From: Tetrahymena thermophila SB210
Taxonomy: Eukaryota > Ciliophora > Oligohymenophorea > Hymenostomatida > Tetrahymenidae
Length of the DNA stretch: 64,000 nt
Direction of reading: 5' to 3'
Assembly: GCF_000189635.1 (NCBI RefSeq)
Contig: NW_002476387.1
Span: forward strand, 806,001 to 870,000
Shown piece after piece: positions 38,101 through 49,001 of this stretch. The stretch's first letter is position 1; each line of letters opens with the position of its first letter. Under the pieces are notes generated by a model. It was given only the letters and a program-made list of their open reading frames with translations, was not told the DNA's origin and searched no databases. The position numbers and the translations under genes were made by a program.

Positions 38101-41100
38101 TTTTTCATATTTTAATAATAATTATTAATTACTTTTTTAATTTTTTTAAACAATATTTACAGGTGGAATGCCTCCAATAGGTGGTGCCTATAATAGAAAG
38201 TAAAAATAAAAATGTTTAAATAATCTAATTTATTAATTTATTTACAGGTGGAATGCCTCCGATTTGAGGTGCCTTTTTTCATAATTTTTAATAATTATTA
38301 TTATTATTTAATTTTTTAATTTTTTTAAACAAGATTTACAGGTGGAATGCCTCCAATAGGTGGTGCCTAGAATAGAAAGTAAAGATAAAAATAAAAATGT
38401 TTAAATAAACTATATTTATTAATTTATTTACAGGTGGAATGCCTCCGATTTGTGGTGCCTTTTTAAATAATAAGAAAATATTTAATTTAATGAAAATGTT
38501 AAATTTATTTAATTTACAGGTGGAATACCTCCAATAGGTGGAGCCTAAAGGAAAAAATAAAAAGGTCAAAAAGAAGATAATAATTCTCAAACAATCTATT
38601 TACTGGTGGAATGCCTCCAATTTGTGGTGCCTATTTTAAATAAATAAGTACATAAATACTATATATTATTATTAACAAGTAAATAAGTATGTAAGTAAGT
38701 AAGTTGTTTATTTACTGGTGGGATGCCTCCAATTTGTGGTGCCTTTTAATATAAATAAATATAATTAATTATATTTTTTATAAATATTTATTTGAAGTTA
38801 AACTTACAGGTGGAATACCTCCGATTGGTGGTGCCTTAATAAAATAAATAAAAAATATTTATATATGTTTTAAATTTTCTATAAATTTTATTTACTGGTG
38901 GAATGCCTCCTATTTATGGTGCCTTTTTTAAAATAAATTAATATTTTTATTGGGTTTTTATGTATATATCAAATTACTGGTGGAATACCTCCAATAGGTG
39001 GTGGCTAAAATAAAATATACAGTTAAAAAATTTAATGATTGTATAAAATATTTATTTATTTACTGGTGGAATGCCTCCAAATTATGGTGCCTTTATTTTT
39101 ATTAAAATAGTAATAATGAATAAATTGATAAATAAAACAAATTTAATTACTGGTGGAATACCTCCAATTGGTGGTGCCTATAATTTTTAAACAAACAATA
39201 AAAATTATTTAGATTTAAAAATATTTATTTATTTACAGGTGGAATTCCTCCTATTTATGGTGCCTTTTAAATGAAATAATAAATTGAATATTTAAAAATC
39301 AACTATTATTTTAAATTTTACTGGTGGTATACCGAAAATAGGTGGTGCCTATTGAATTAAATACAAATAAATCATAAATATATAAAAAATAATTTAAATT
39401 TTTATTAATTACAGTTGGAATATCTCCCAAAGTTGGTGCCTTTTTTATTAACAAAAATTAGATATTTAGATTGCTTAAATTTTGCTTACTTATGGTACAC
39501 TTCCTAAAATAGGAGCCTTTATATCAAAATTAAAAAGTATTTAATAAAATAATTGCTACTTATTTGTTTAATTATTTAATTACAGGTGGAATGCCTCCTC
39601 CGATAGATGGAGCCTTTATTTTTAACAAAATTATTTTAATTTAAAATTGTTTGATTATCAAAATTTAATTCATTTATTTTAAGGATTATTTTTTCTGGAA
39701 AATAATTTTTTTTATTGAATAAAAATGAAGTTTTTTTTTTAGTTGATTACTTGTGGGATACCTAACTAAGGTGCCTATTTTTAAATAAAATAATCTATTA
39801 AGTTTTCTTTAAGCTATAAATTACTGAGGGTATGTTTGATGATTCCTTTTAAATTAATAATTATCTTAAAAATTTTTAATAAAATAGAAAATTAAAATAC
39901 CTAATTATTAACTATTTAAGCTTTAAGCTAGTTAATTTCCTTTAAGAGAGTTTATATCTAGCTTTCCATTTCTTTTGTTTGGTTTTTGAGGTCTATAAAT
40001 TTAGCTGATATATCATCTTTTTGCTACAAGATACCAGATATTTCAGAATCCTTTATTCTATTTTATTCCTCCAACTAATTGATTTGTTTAATTAGACTCT
40101 CCATATCTTTATTGCTCTCAACTAGAGCATTTAGTTCCTTTTCGCTTATAACTGTTTGGATAAAATTTAAGAAACTAATTTATTTATTTTTTTATTTTAC
40201 CTCCTTGAGGTGAAGCGAATATCTTAGATAGTGCTTTATCTAAGTTAATAAATACTTTTTTAACTTTATCTTAATCACTTGGAAGCAATAAAAGCTTTTG
40301 TAAAGATCCAGTTAGCTAATCGTAGCAATCATTTTCAAATGCCTTTTTTTTAAGCTTTTCAATTAAACTTTCAAATGTAATTTCATAGTTTTAAGGTTTA
40401 ACAAAAACAGAATCAACAGGATCTAAGATTGTTTTTTCACTATCATCCAAATTGAAAGTCAAAAAAAGTTGCATTTAATTCTTTATGCCCTAGATATGTA
40501 ACTAGAATATTTTAGTATCTCCTTCGTTTAAAGTGCAGGAAAGTAAGAGCAAGCGGTCAACTTCCTCATCTACCTCATCGTCTTCTTATTTTTCCTCTTC
40601 AAAATTCTCGAGTTTATCTGCTAAAGAATTATAATCTACTGTTTCAGCTTCTTCTGACTCTTCTTTTATGATATCTTCTTGTTCATTTTTTTTACTGAGA
40701 AGCATCATCTTTAGGTCTATAAAAAATGTATCAATTTAAAAAGAAAAATGTAATATTTAAAGTCAGTTTACTGCTATTATTTTAATCTATGTGACCATCT
40801 TCAAAATAATTTTATTCTTAAATTTAATTTTTCAAGGCATTTAAATAAGCTTATTATGTACAATCTTTGATTTTGTACTTTCCTAACTTGATTCTTGTAA
40901 GGATGATCTATTTTATATAGAAATAATTTTAAGGACAAGATTTTTATGTGATTCTTTGGTAGCAAGTAATAATTAATTAATAATATTTTAACAAACATTT
41001 TATTGTAAAAGAAATTACCTCAAATATATTTTCAATATTAAGTTCTATAAATTCTTATCTAATGAGTTTAGCACGCTATTTGTTTGAAGGAAGTGATATG

Positions 41101-41924
41101 AAGCTAAACAAGAAATCAACTGTGTTCCTAATCAAAATAATGTTAGGAGAGTCTTTTAGGATGTCAATCAAAATTTAAAAACGAGAAGATAAACTGTTAT
41201 TTATTTTATACTCGCTGAAACCACGACATACACTTTCTAAATCTTCATCGTTTCCAAGTAAAAATTATGAAGAAACATCAAACACATATGCTGTAACCAT
41301 AGGATGGTAAGGGTTTATGCATGAAACAATAGTTTAAATACCATTAGGTACACGCTTCAAGTAATCAATACCTTAATCGAAAGTGGTAACCATGTAATGA
41401 ATAAATTCAAATAGTTTTATTAGCAAATCATATTTTCCTGATTGTCTTGATTGTGTATTTTAATTACTGATTATATCGATCAATATTTGAGGTCCTCTAT
41501 AATTCTTAAAGTCTTTCCAAAAGATTTCATCATTCTACTTTCTTTCTAATTCGATTTAGTCAAACAAATTGTTATATGCGTAAACGCTTTGTTCTTCAAT
41601 GAGTCTTTCGAGTAACTTTTAAAGAGGAGTCTTAGTAATATTCTTTTATGATTTTCCTTCCATTATATCCTAATGTTTATTTAGAAGACGCCATTTATAT
41701 TTCTTTGGAAGATTGTAAATTATTTATTTTTAATCTTCAGAAGCAATAAGCTTTGAAGCAAAATTTTCAAAGTCTTTTTGAAGAATTTTGTCTGAAGGTA
41801 TTTTCTTTTGAAAACGATGTTTGTTTTTAAGACTCCCAAAAACTAATTCTATCTCATCAGGATAACCTTTGAACCTATATCTAATTTATTAATCTAGCTC
41901 AGGCTTTGCTGACTATTGACCCAT
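35165..41924 (-). CDS. Diaphanous-type formin with micro-exon FH1 domain
   Basis: Actin nucleator and elongator. Exons on the - strand: 41019-41924, 40772-40907, 40201-40716, 39901-40151, 32 micro-exons between 39774 and 36959, 35301-36909 and 35165-35253. They sum to 4380 nt, 1459 residues. Residues 1-350 resemble a GTPase-binding/FH3 regulatory domain (GYPDEIELVFGSLKNKHRF; ILIDIISNQNTQS). Residues 520-603 are a coiled coil (LVESNKDMESLIKQINQLEE). Residues 604-894 are FH1 repeats of the APxIGGIPP kind, which bind profilin-actin. Residues 895-1430 carry FH2, starting PLKPFMWNTI, with the hallmark EYVLAFGNYLNGESARGGAWG and FKFDSLIKISELK, then a Lys/Glu-rich helix. The short tail ends KIGFLNK. 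The frame is open above the chosen ATG, so a further 5' exon is possible. Such an architecture fits autoinhibition relieved by a Rho-type GTPase, but no clear DAD motif is seen. Confidence 0.93.
36959..39774 (-). repeat. Array of 32 micro-exons encoding the formin FH1 repeats
   Basis: Each unit on the - strand is AG|GCACCA...GGAGGCATTCCACC|GTAAAT. Exons, 5' to 3': 39751-39774, 39584-39613, 39490-39516, 39413-39439, 39322-39348, 39237-39263, 39151-39177, 39064-39090, 38978-39004, 38896-38922, 38808-38834, 38716-38742, 38604-38630, 38518-38544, 38432-38458, 38340-38366, 38246-38272, 38161-38187, 38072-38098, 37990-38016, 37907-37933, 37818-37844, 37738-37764, 37640-37666, 37551-37577, 37461-37493, 37379-37405, 37302-37328, 37212-37235, 37137-37160, 37047-37082, 36959-36985. 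All are multiples of three in phase 0. Most give A-P-[PQST]-[IFL]-G-G-I-P-P; four begin PPP where TAG|CC replaces AAG|GC at the acceptor. Introns between them are 50-137 nt. The + strand shows no matching donor after the units, so the array belongs to the formin. Confidence 0.93.
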
Positions 41925-43598
41925 AAGCTAATCTAGTTAGTAAATGTGAACTTTATTTTTTAGTTTGAATCCTCTTTTAAACCTAAATATGAATACTTGT
42001 ATTCTAATGATAATTTTTTTGTTTATCAAATGTTTTATTTATTGAAGGAATATTGCTTTGATAGAATTTTAAAGCTTTTATTTTAAGGTTAATAATATTA
42101 AAGGTAGATTGATTGATTGCTTACTTTAATTTTTCAACTATAGTGCATATAGAAAAGATCTTAATTTCTAATAAGTTAATATTTTGAGGCAAATTTTTAT
42201 TTAACAAATAATAACATTTTTACTTCATATTAAAACATAATTAAAATATCTTTCTCATTGCGTCTCCGTCAAATCAAAAAATGAATATTAGATGAATGAA
42301 TTTTCTATAAATATTTGATCTAAAAACTTATTTAATAAAATGCATAAAATTATTTGCTAGATTTATAAAGTTTTCTAAAGATAATTAATTACTTATTTTT
42401 TTTACATTTCAAAGTTTAATAATAAATTAAGAGTAAAGTAATCCCATAATACTATCTCCTTTACCTAATATTGAAATTTTAAATAAAATTAAGATATTTA
42501 TTTTGATATTTCTCAATATAAAAATAGAAATTGAAAATATAAATGGATATTTTATGATAAAAAATGGGTAAAAAATAGAAAAATATTGCAAAAAATTTAT
42601 TTTTGAACAATAAATATTTAAAAAACAAATTATACAAAATAATAGAAAAATAAATGGTTTTTAAAATAATAGATAAGATTTTGTAAATGAATTAAATTAT
42701 TATTTAATAATTAGCTACATTTTTTTATAAACTACTTTCAAAGAATAGTTTAATAATAATACTCTCTCAACAATTAATTTTAAAAAATTGTTTTAATTTA
42801 ATTAAAAAATAGGAAAATTTTTGAAAGTTATAAAAAATTTTAAAAGTAAATAAATATTATTAAATAAATTTTAATTATTTAAAAAATGTAGTTTTACTCA
42901 ATTAAATTTATAAATAATGCTAATATAAATTTTATATCAAAATTCAAATCTTTTTTAGTATTTTTATAAAAATTTTACATAATTTTTAGAATAAATAAGT
43001 GAATAAATTAATCTTTAAATTTGAAAAATTAAGTATTTAAGCACATAGAATATTTTATCATAATTTTATTGTTAAGAAATAATAATAAAATCAAAATAAA
43101 AAATAATTCAGAAATAATAATCTATTTCATTATTTAAAACTATTTAATATTTTATTAAAGTTAAAAATGTTTAAAGATATTTCATATATTTATTTCTGTT
43201 GAAATATTAATTAAACAAAAGCTAATTTTTATATTAAAAATTTGCGCGAAAATTTAATCATTATAAAATTTTTGATTTCAAAAAGTAAAAAAAATAAATT
43301 ATATTAAGTATTTTTATTAATTTATTGAAAAAGTTGTTAAGGAAGAATTTAATCCTCAGTCAGATCATCTATAAACAAACATTCAAACTTATTTATAGGT
43401 GTATCTTAAAACATTTCATCTTATACTTAATCCAAAATGAATGCACTAAATTAACAATATTTTTTCTTTAAAAGTGAAATTTACCACCAAAAAATTAAAA
43501 AAAAATAAATTAAGAAATTTTAATAATTGAAATATTTAAGAAAATATAAACTTAGCAAGAAACAAAGCAACACTTTTAATAAATCTATCAAAATTAAA
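41925..43598. other. Intergenic, divergent promoters
   Basis: 1.7 kb, among the most AT-rich DNA in the window, between the formin start (-) and the importin-alpha-like gene (+). The 100-200 bases next to the formin remain in open frame with it and may hide an upstream exon; otherwise nothing seen. Confidence 0.45.
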
Positions 43599-45498
43599 AT
43601 GGAGGTATTACAAGGCAACTAAGAAAATTAGTCATATAAAGATGAAATCCAATACAATAATAATAGCAATGATGATAATTAGGCTGAAAGCTAGTTGAAT
43701 AATGAAATATTTAGCAAGAAGAAAAATCTTTTTAGAGTAGAAATTAGAAACAAAAAGACAAGGACTCTTTTGTAAGCTAAAAGAAATATGTCTTTGAATG
43801 GAAACTTACTTCAAGATTATGAAGTTTTACCTCCTTTTTACCCTTAAATGATAGAGCAAACGATACATGAGTTTAATTAATAAAACCCTAATCTCTCGTT
43901 GATTCAATAGAATTTAAGAGTGATCAGGAAAGAAATAGATTAGAATCGCGAGAATACTTTGCTAATGATTAAGAACTCCTAATTATTTATGAAGTTGGTT
44001 TAAATGATAACATGGGGTAGAAAACAACCTTCATTGGTATTTTATTTAGTTTCAATTTAATAGTATAAAACCTCATTAATTATTTTTAATTTTTATCAAT
44101 ACTGATTAATAGAATGCTCATTTATTAATTAGTGTTTGTTTGTCAATGCTCTTTTAATTGACAGAAAGAAAAATTTCAAAAATATTAAAAAAATTGTTTT
44201 ATTTATTTGAATAGATGTTCGAAATTGCTTATGATTTGGTTATTAATGTCACTAGCTTTTGTGATTGTAGTGATGTTGTAGATTAAATAGTTGATATACT
44301 TATAAAAAGAGATGAAAATGGGTAAGAGATAAATGACTAAGAGAATAACTACCTCTTCTAGTAGCCTGATAAGAGAAAGTTTTATGTACTCAGTGTTATC
44401 GAAAATCATATTTAGAATGACGAGTATTTGAACATTAGAGAGTCTGCCATTTGGCTTTTATCAAATATAGCAGCAGAAAATACACAAAATGTTGTAAAAT
44501 CTATCCTTTCAAAAGGAAAGTTGTTTTACATCTTAAAAGAAAATATTGAATTAAAAAATCATACAAAAGATATGCTTGAGTCAATAGTTAATTTACTTTC
44601 TAACCTCTCTATGAAAAAAGAGTACACTACTTATATAGATTTTGTTGATGCTCCTGAGTTGATTCTCTCTATATTTCCTTTAGTTATTAATTAGGAAATT
44701 GTAAACACCACTTTGATGAGCGCTCTAAAAAAGATAGTTTTTAAAGCAGATGATGATGAAGTTCATTAAATAATTAATTACTACTATGATCTTATTCTAC
44801 AAATGGTAAATTTTGTGCAAGGTTGTAATTTATAGATTAAATCTCACTGCGATTGCTGCTCCTATATTCTTGAAATATTTGATTATCTCTGTGATTTCTA
44901 TGAATCCCTCACTAATTAGGTTGTTGGTATGGGTATTTTTGATCCTATTGCTCACCTATTAAATTAAAATATCCCTATTGAACTGCAAAGCATATGCTTA
45001 GATCTCCTTACTACTATATTTTCCAAGCATTCTCACCAAATTAATGATCGCTTTATTTTCGAGGAGTAGTTTAACTAAAATCAATATTTAACCAAAATAA
45101 TTATAAATTTAGCTTCTAGTTATCATTCAGATATTAAGAATTCTGCTCTAAGCTGTTTAAGCAGCTTACTTGCAGGTTGTAATCAAGATCAATGTGAGGC
45201 TATATTTGATAGCAACTTAATGAAGATTTTCTTAGATTCTATGTAATAGGAAAGCGTCAAATAAGACACCATCACTGAAATACTTAATGGATTAATTAAC
45301 CTAATTTTTATTGGAAATTTGAATCATTCAATAGAATAAAATCCTTATAGCATCGTTTTTATGGATTTATAAGGTGATGCAATACTAGACAATATCTAAG
45401 AAAGACTTTCAAATGAAGGCTATAGCTCATCAGAAAAGCTTTTAAGATATATTACTGAAGGAAATGTTGATGACGAAGAAGATAATGAAGGGTAATGA
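43599..45498 (+). CDS. Importin-alpha-like armadillo-repeat protein, 573 aa
   Basis: Probable nuclear import adaptor that reads nuclear localisation signals and pairs with importin-beta. One 178-nt intron (44037-44214) joins WGRKQPSL to MFEIAYDLVINVTS; coding length is 574 codons. Residues 50-75 hold a basic stretch (KKNLFRVEIRNKKTRTLLQAKR) in the place of an importin-beta-binding domain. ARM-like repeats follow: MFEIAYDLVINVTSF (compare LQFEAAWALTNIAS), IRESAIWLLSNIAAEN (compare EQAVWALGNIAGD), ELQSICLDLLTTIFSKH, IKNSALSCLSSLLAGC. The C-terminus is acidic (GNVDDEEDNEG). The usual NLS-pocket Trp-Asn pairs are mostly degenerate, so this is a divergent member and may not bind standard NLS cargo. 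Confidence 0.72.
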
Positions 45499-46047
45499 AC
45501 ATTTATTTAGTTTTACATCAAAAATGTAAAGACATTTCTGAATGTAAATGTAAAAAAAGAAAAACAAAATATTATTTATTGATAAATAATAAAATTAAAT
45601 TTTTAAATTAGCTTTTATATGAATTATTTATCTATGTAAATTATTAAAATTTTAAAGTATTTGATAATTTAATTATCATTATAAACCTTTTACTACTTGA
45701 CAAGCAAAAACAAGTAAATAAATACTCCATAAAATATATAAAAATAAATTTTTTTAAATGCAGAAAAATACATATTATATAAAAAGAAAAATACTGCTTT
45801 AATTAATACAAGTTAGTTTTTTAGTTTATTTCAAATGAATGAATGAATGAATGATAAATCCTTAATTAATTAAAATATAAATTAGTTGTTATTGGAAAAA
45901 ATATTAATCATCTATTTTTAAAATATTGTTTTATTGTTGTTTATTTGCTTTTTTGGTTATTTGGTTATTTGTTTTTTTGTTTGTTTGTTTACAAACTTTT
46001 TCAAATTAGTGTAAAATAAATATTTTAATTTCTTTTAAAATAAATTT
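45499..46047. other. Intergenic, convergent genes
   Basis: AT-rich, with a short GAAT microsatellite near 45836-45853 and a G/T-rich stretch near 45950-45990. Nothing else seen. Confidence 0.5.
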
Positions 46048-48311
46048 TCAATTGCTTAAAGCTTATCCAAGAGTCAGTAATTTGAAAAAGCTTGGGATAT
46101 TTTCGTTTTAGGGGTTATCATTATTTTCGTTAGTAGAGTTATTTGATAAATGTGAGTAATTTGTTTAAACCAATCCAACTTAGTATTTGTTCTAAGAATT
46201 AGAATCTTATTAGTTAGTGCTTTTTGAAGATACTTTGTCTGCATAAAGCTATTTCATTAATTAAGTTTCGCTTTTGATTTCTCTATTTTCTTTCTCAAGT
46301 TCTATGTAGTTTTTAAGTATTTCTTTGTGTTAGTTACGCAATTGAGTATATTTTATTTTATACTTATTGTATGCCGAAGATGAGGAAGAACCTTATGAAG
46401 AGGGATTTTATTATTGCTTATTTGTAGACTGTGAGTTTAAAGCAATACTTTGACCACACATAGAACAAGATGAGCAGTTTGTTGGGTTAGATTAGTTATT
46501 ACTGCAATTGAATGGTGAAGAGTCTTGTTATTCAGACTTTTATTAACGCACACTGCGTTAAAACTCATCTACGCTGGAAGTTAAGTTGGAACTATTACCT
46601 AAATTGTTAAGGAGTAAATTTTTATCAGCAGAGTTACCACAATAGCTCATATTTATAGAAGTGTTATTAAAACTATTTATTCTGCGAATTTTAGAGTTCT
46701 CTAGTGAGATATCTCTATTAATATTTTCTTATTTTTCTAAATTTTCTGAAAGCTTCTTAGTTTCTTTTTCTAAAGTAGCTATGCGCACTAAATATTTTAT
46801 TTCTCTGTTTTTGAACTATTCAATTTCCATTTTTAAGCGCTTGATTTCTTCGCTTTGCTGTGCTTTAGAAGAGGATGATGTTGATGTATTTAATCTGGTA
46901 GCAGAAGGGTTAGCCTAGCTGGAAGATTAGTTCAAGGGTGAAAGGCCATTTATTTTTCCACTTGTATTTAATGCAAACTGATAGCTATTTTCTTATATAT
47001 AAGGTTGTTAACGAGCTGAAGTCTTTGAGTGGCTACGACATGAAGTATTTAAAAATTTACTTGAGCTATTACAAGATGAGTTTTAATTATTTTAATTTGT
47101 GCTGCCTTGCACTAAGCTGCTGCTGTTATTAATATTATTGCAATTGATCGTATCTTACCCTTTCCTTGGTGTTTGATTTGGTATCATATTGACTTTCCAT
47201 GAAGAATTAAGTATATTTTGATAAAGGGTTTTTTGATTAGGAGATTAAGAAATAGAAGTGTTATTATTGTTATTTTATTAATGCTAAATCTGATAAAATA
47301 CATTTTAACTATTCAAACTATTCGTTAAATTTACATTAATATTGCTGTTATTGTTTATTTAATTATTGGAAATTTGTGAGTTTGTCCCAGCTAAAATAGA
47401 GTTATTATTGTTGCTGCTACCAGATGGGATTTTGTATTGATTTATAGCTGATGAAGAACCACTATGCTTATGCATAGATATGCCAATATTTTCTTTAGTA
47501 TTACTGAGAATTGAATTTTAGTTCAAATATTTTTATGAAGAATTTGAAGCTGATTAGATTGGCTATTGTTTTATCCCAGAGGAGTTGCTTGTGTTGCTGT
47601 TATTATTCTATTGGACACCACTTAACTTTGAATTAGAGTTTAGATTTTAAGTAAAGTTCTAATTTAAAGAAGTGGTATGGCTTGTCTTTGTTCCTCCACT
47701 CTCCATGATATACATTGAGATATTTTCCTTCTTTTTTTATGGAGTTGCACTAAAGTTAGAATTACTACGCAAAATCTAACTGGCTTTAATATTGCTAGAT
47801 GATGAGTTATTACATGCAGAAGAGTTTTAAGGATTTGCGTTGTTTAAAATGCTTGTGCTTATTGATGATGATGTATTTCTATTTTCTGAGCTATTCCTTA
47901 CAGCACGTAGCTACTGTTAGTAGATAGTTGAAGACTTTTAATTAATGCAAAATTTTGATTAACTAAGTGAAAAAATTAAAAGCAATATGGCCAATTATTG
48001 TAAAATGTAAATATAAATATCTCTATTAAATAAAAAAATAAGCTGTGCTTGCTAATTGATTAAATTAAAAAATATTCAATTACTTGAGAATTTTGCTGAT
48101 TCATTGAAAGCTGAGCTAAGTTTCCAGCTCCTTCGTTGTAGTTGCTACTACTAATAGATGATTATTGATGCATGTTATTACCAAAAAAGTTAACTGAGTT
48201 AGCCAAATTTGATGAAGATGTATCCCTTTATGTTTTACTGCCAGAAGAACGAGAAGCAGTATGATTTTTTCTAAAAGGACTTTGAGAGTCTATTAGAACC
48301 TTACTTGACAT
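46048..48311 (-). CDS. S/N/Q-rich coiled-coil protein, 704 aa
   Basis: Starts MSSKVLIDSQSPFRKNH at 48311; one 149-nt intron (47935-48083) joins MNQQNSQ to SSTIYQQQLR; ends LTLGQALSN at TGA 46048-46050 (705 codons including the stop). Most of the chain is Ser/Asn/Gln low complexity. Two coiled coils stand out: EEIKRLKMEIEQFKNREIKY with LEKETKKLSENLEKQENINR near residues 480-540, and YTQLRNQHKEILKNYIELEK near 620. A single CSSCSMCGQS cluster (CxxCxxC) lies between them; one such cluster is too little to call a zinc finger. No known family recognised. Composition resembles centrosomal or kinase-scaffold proteins of ciliates, which is only a loose analogy. Confidence 0.8.
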
Positions 48312-49001
48312 ATTGGTTAGGTGAATTTAGATTATTGATAAATATATAGATAGATATATAGCAGTTTGCTTGTGTTTTGATACTTATTATTAATTATATT
48401 TGTTTTTTTTCAACTTACTCTTGTGATATTTGTTAAAGTAAATTTCTTTCAAAAGAATTTGATTGATATTTTAACAATTTCTTGAAGATTGAATTAATCT
48501 GATTGTTAGAGTTTAATTTATCTTTATATTTTATTTCTTGAACAATACATAATTATTTGTTTCATATTTTAACAAGACCATTAAATTAGCATTGTTATTT
48601 ATTATTTATATGCTTGTTTTTTTGTGCGATTGGTTGGTTGGTTGATTTATTTATATATTTGCAAAAACAGAAATATTTTCATGTAAAAAGTAATCAATCA
48701 ATCATAAACATCCATATTGTTAATTTAAATTAAAAGTAATTTTTAATATTTTATTAGTAAATTGAAAAATAATACTTTAACACTTTGAACTATTTTTTTT
48801 AAAGAAAGATTTTTTTAATTTTTTTAATAAAAGTTAGCAAATAAAAAATTAATGAATCAACAAATAAATAAAATAAATATTTTAATAAAGAAATTTTTAA
48901 AAATTATTTATTGTTTTAAAATATTAAACAACCAAACAAATAAGATATTATTCTTATAATTACAGTTTTTATTTATAAAATGAATCAATAAATGATAAAT
49001 A
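48312..49001. other. Intergenic
   Basis: AT-rich spacer between two - strand genes. Nothing recognised. Confidence 0.5.

Noticed and set aside
36959-39774. Repeats of about 27 nt with 50-70 nt spacers looking like a CRISPR array or minisatellite
   Set aside because: Each repeat is flanked by splice signals on the - strand, codes proline-rich FH1 units in phase, and sits between the coiled-coil and FH2 exons of a formin. The host is a ciliate.
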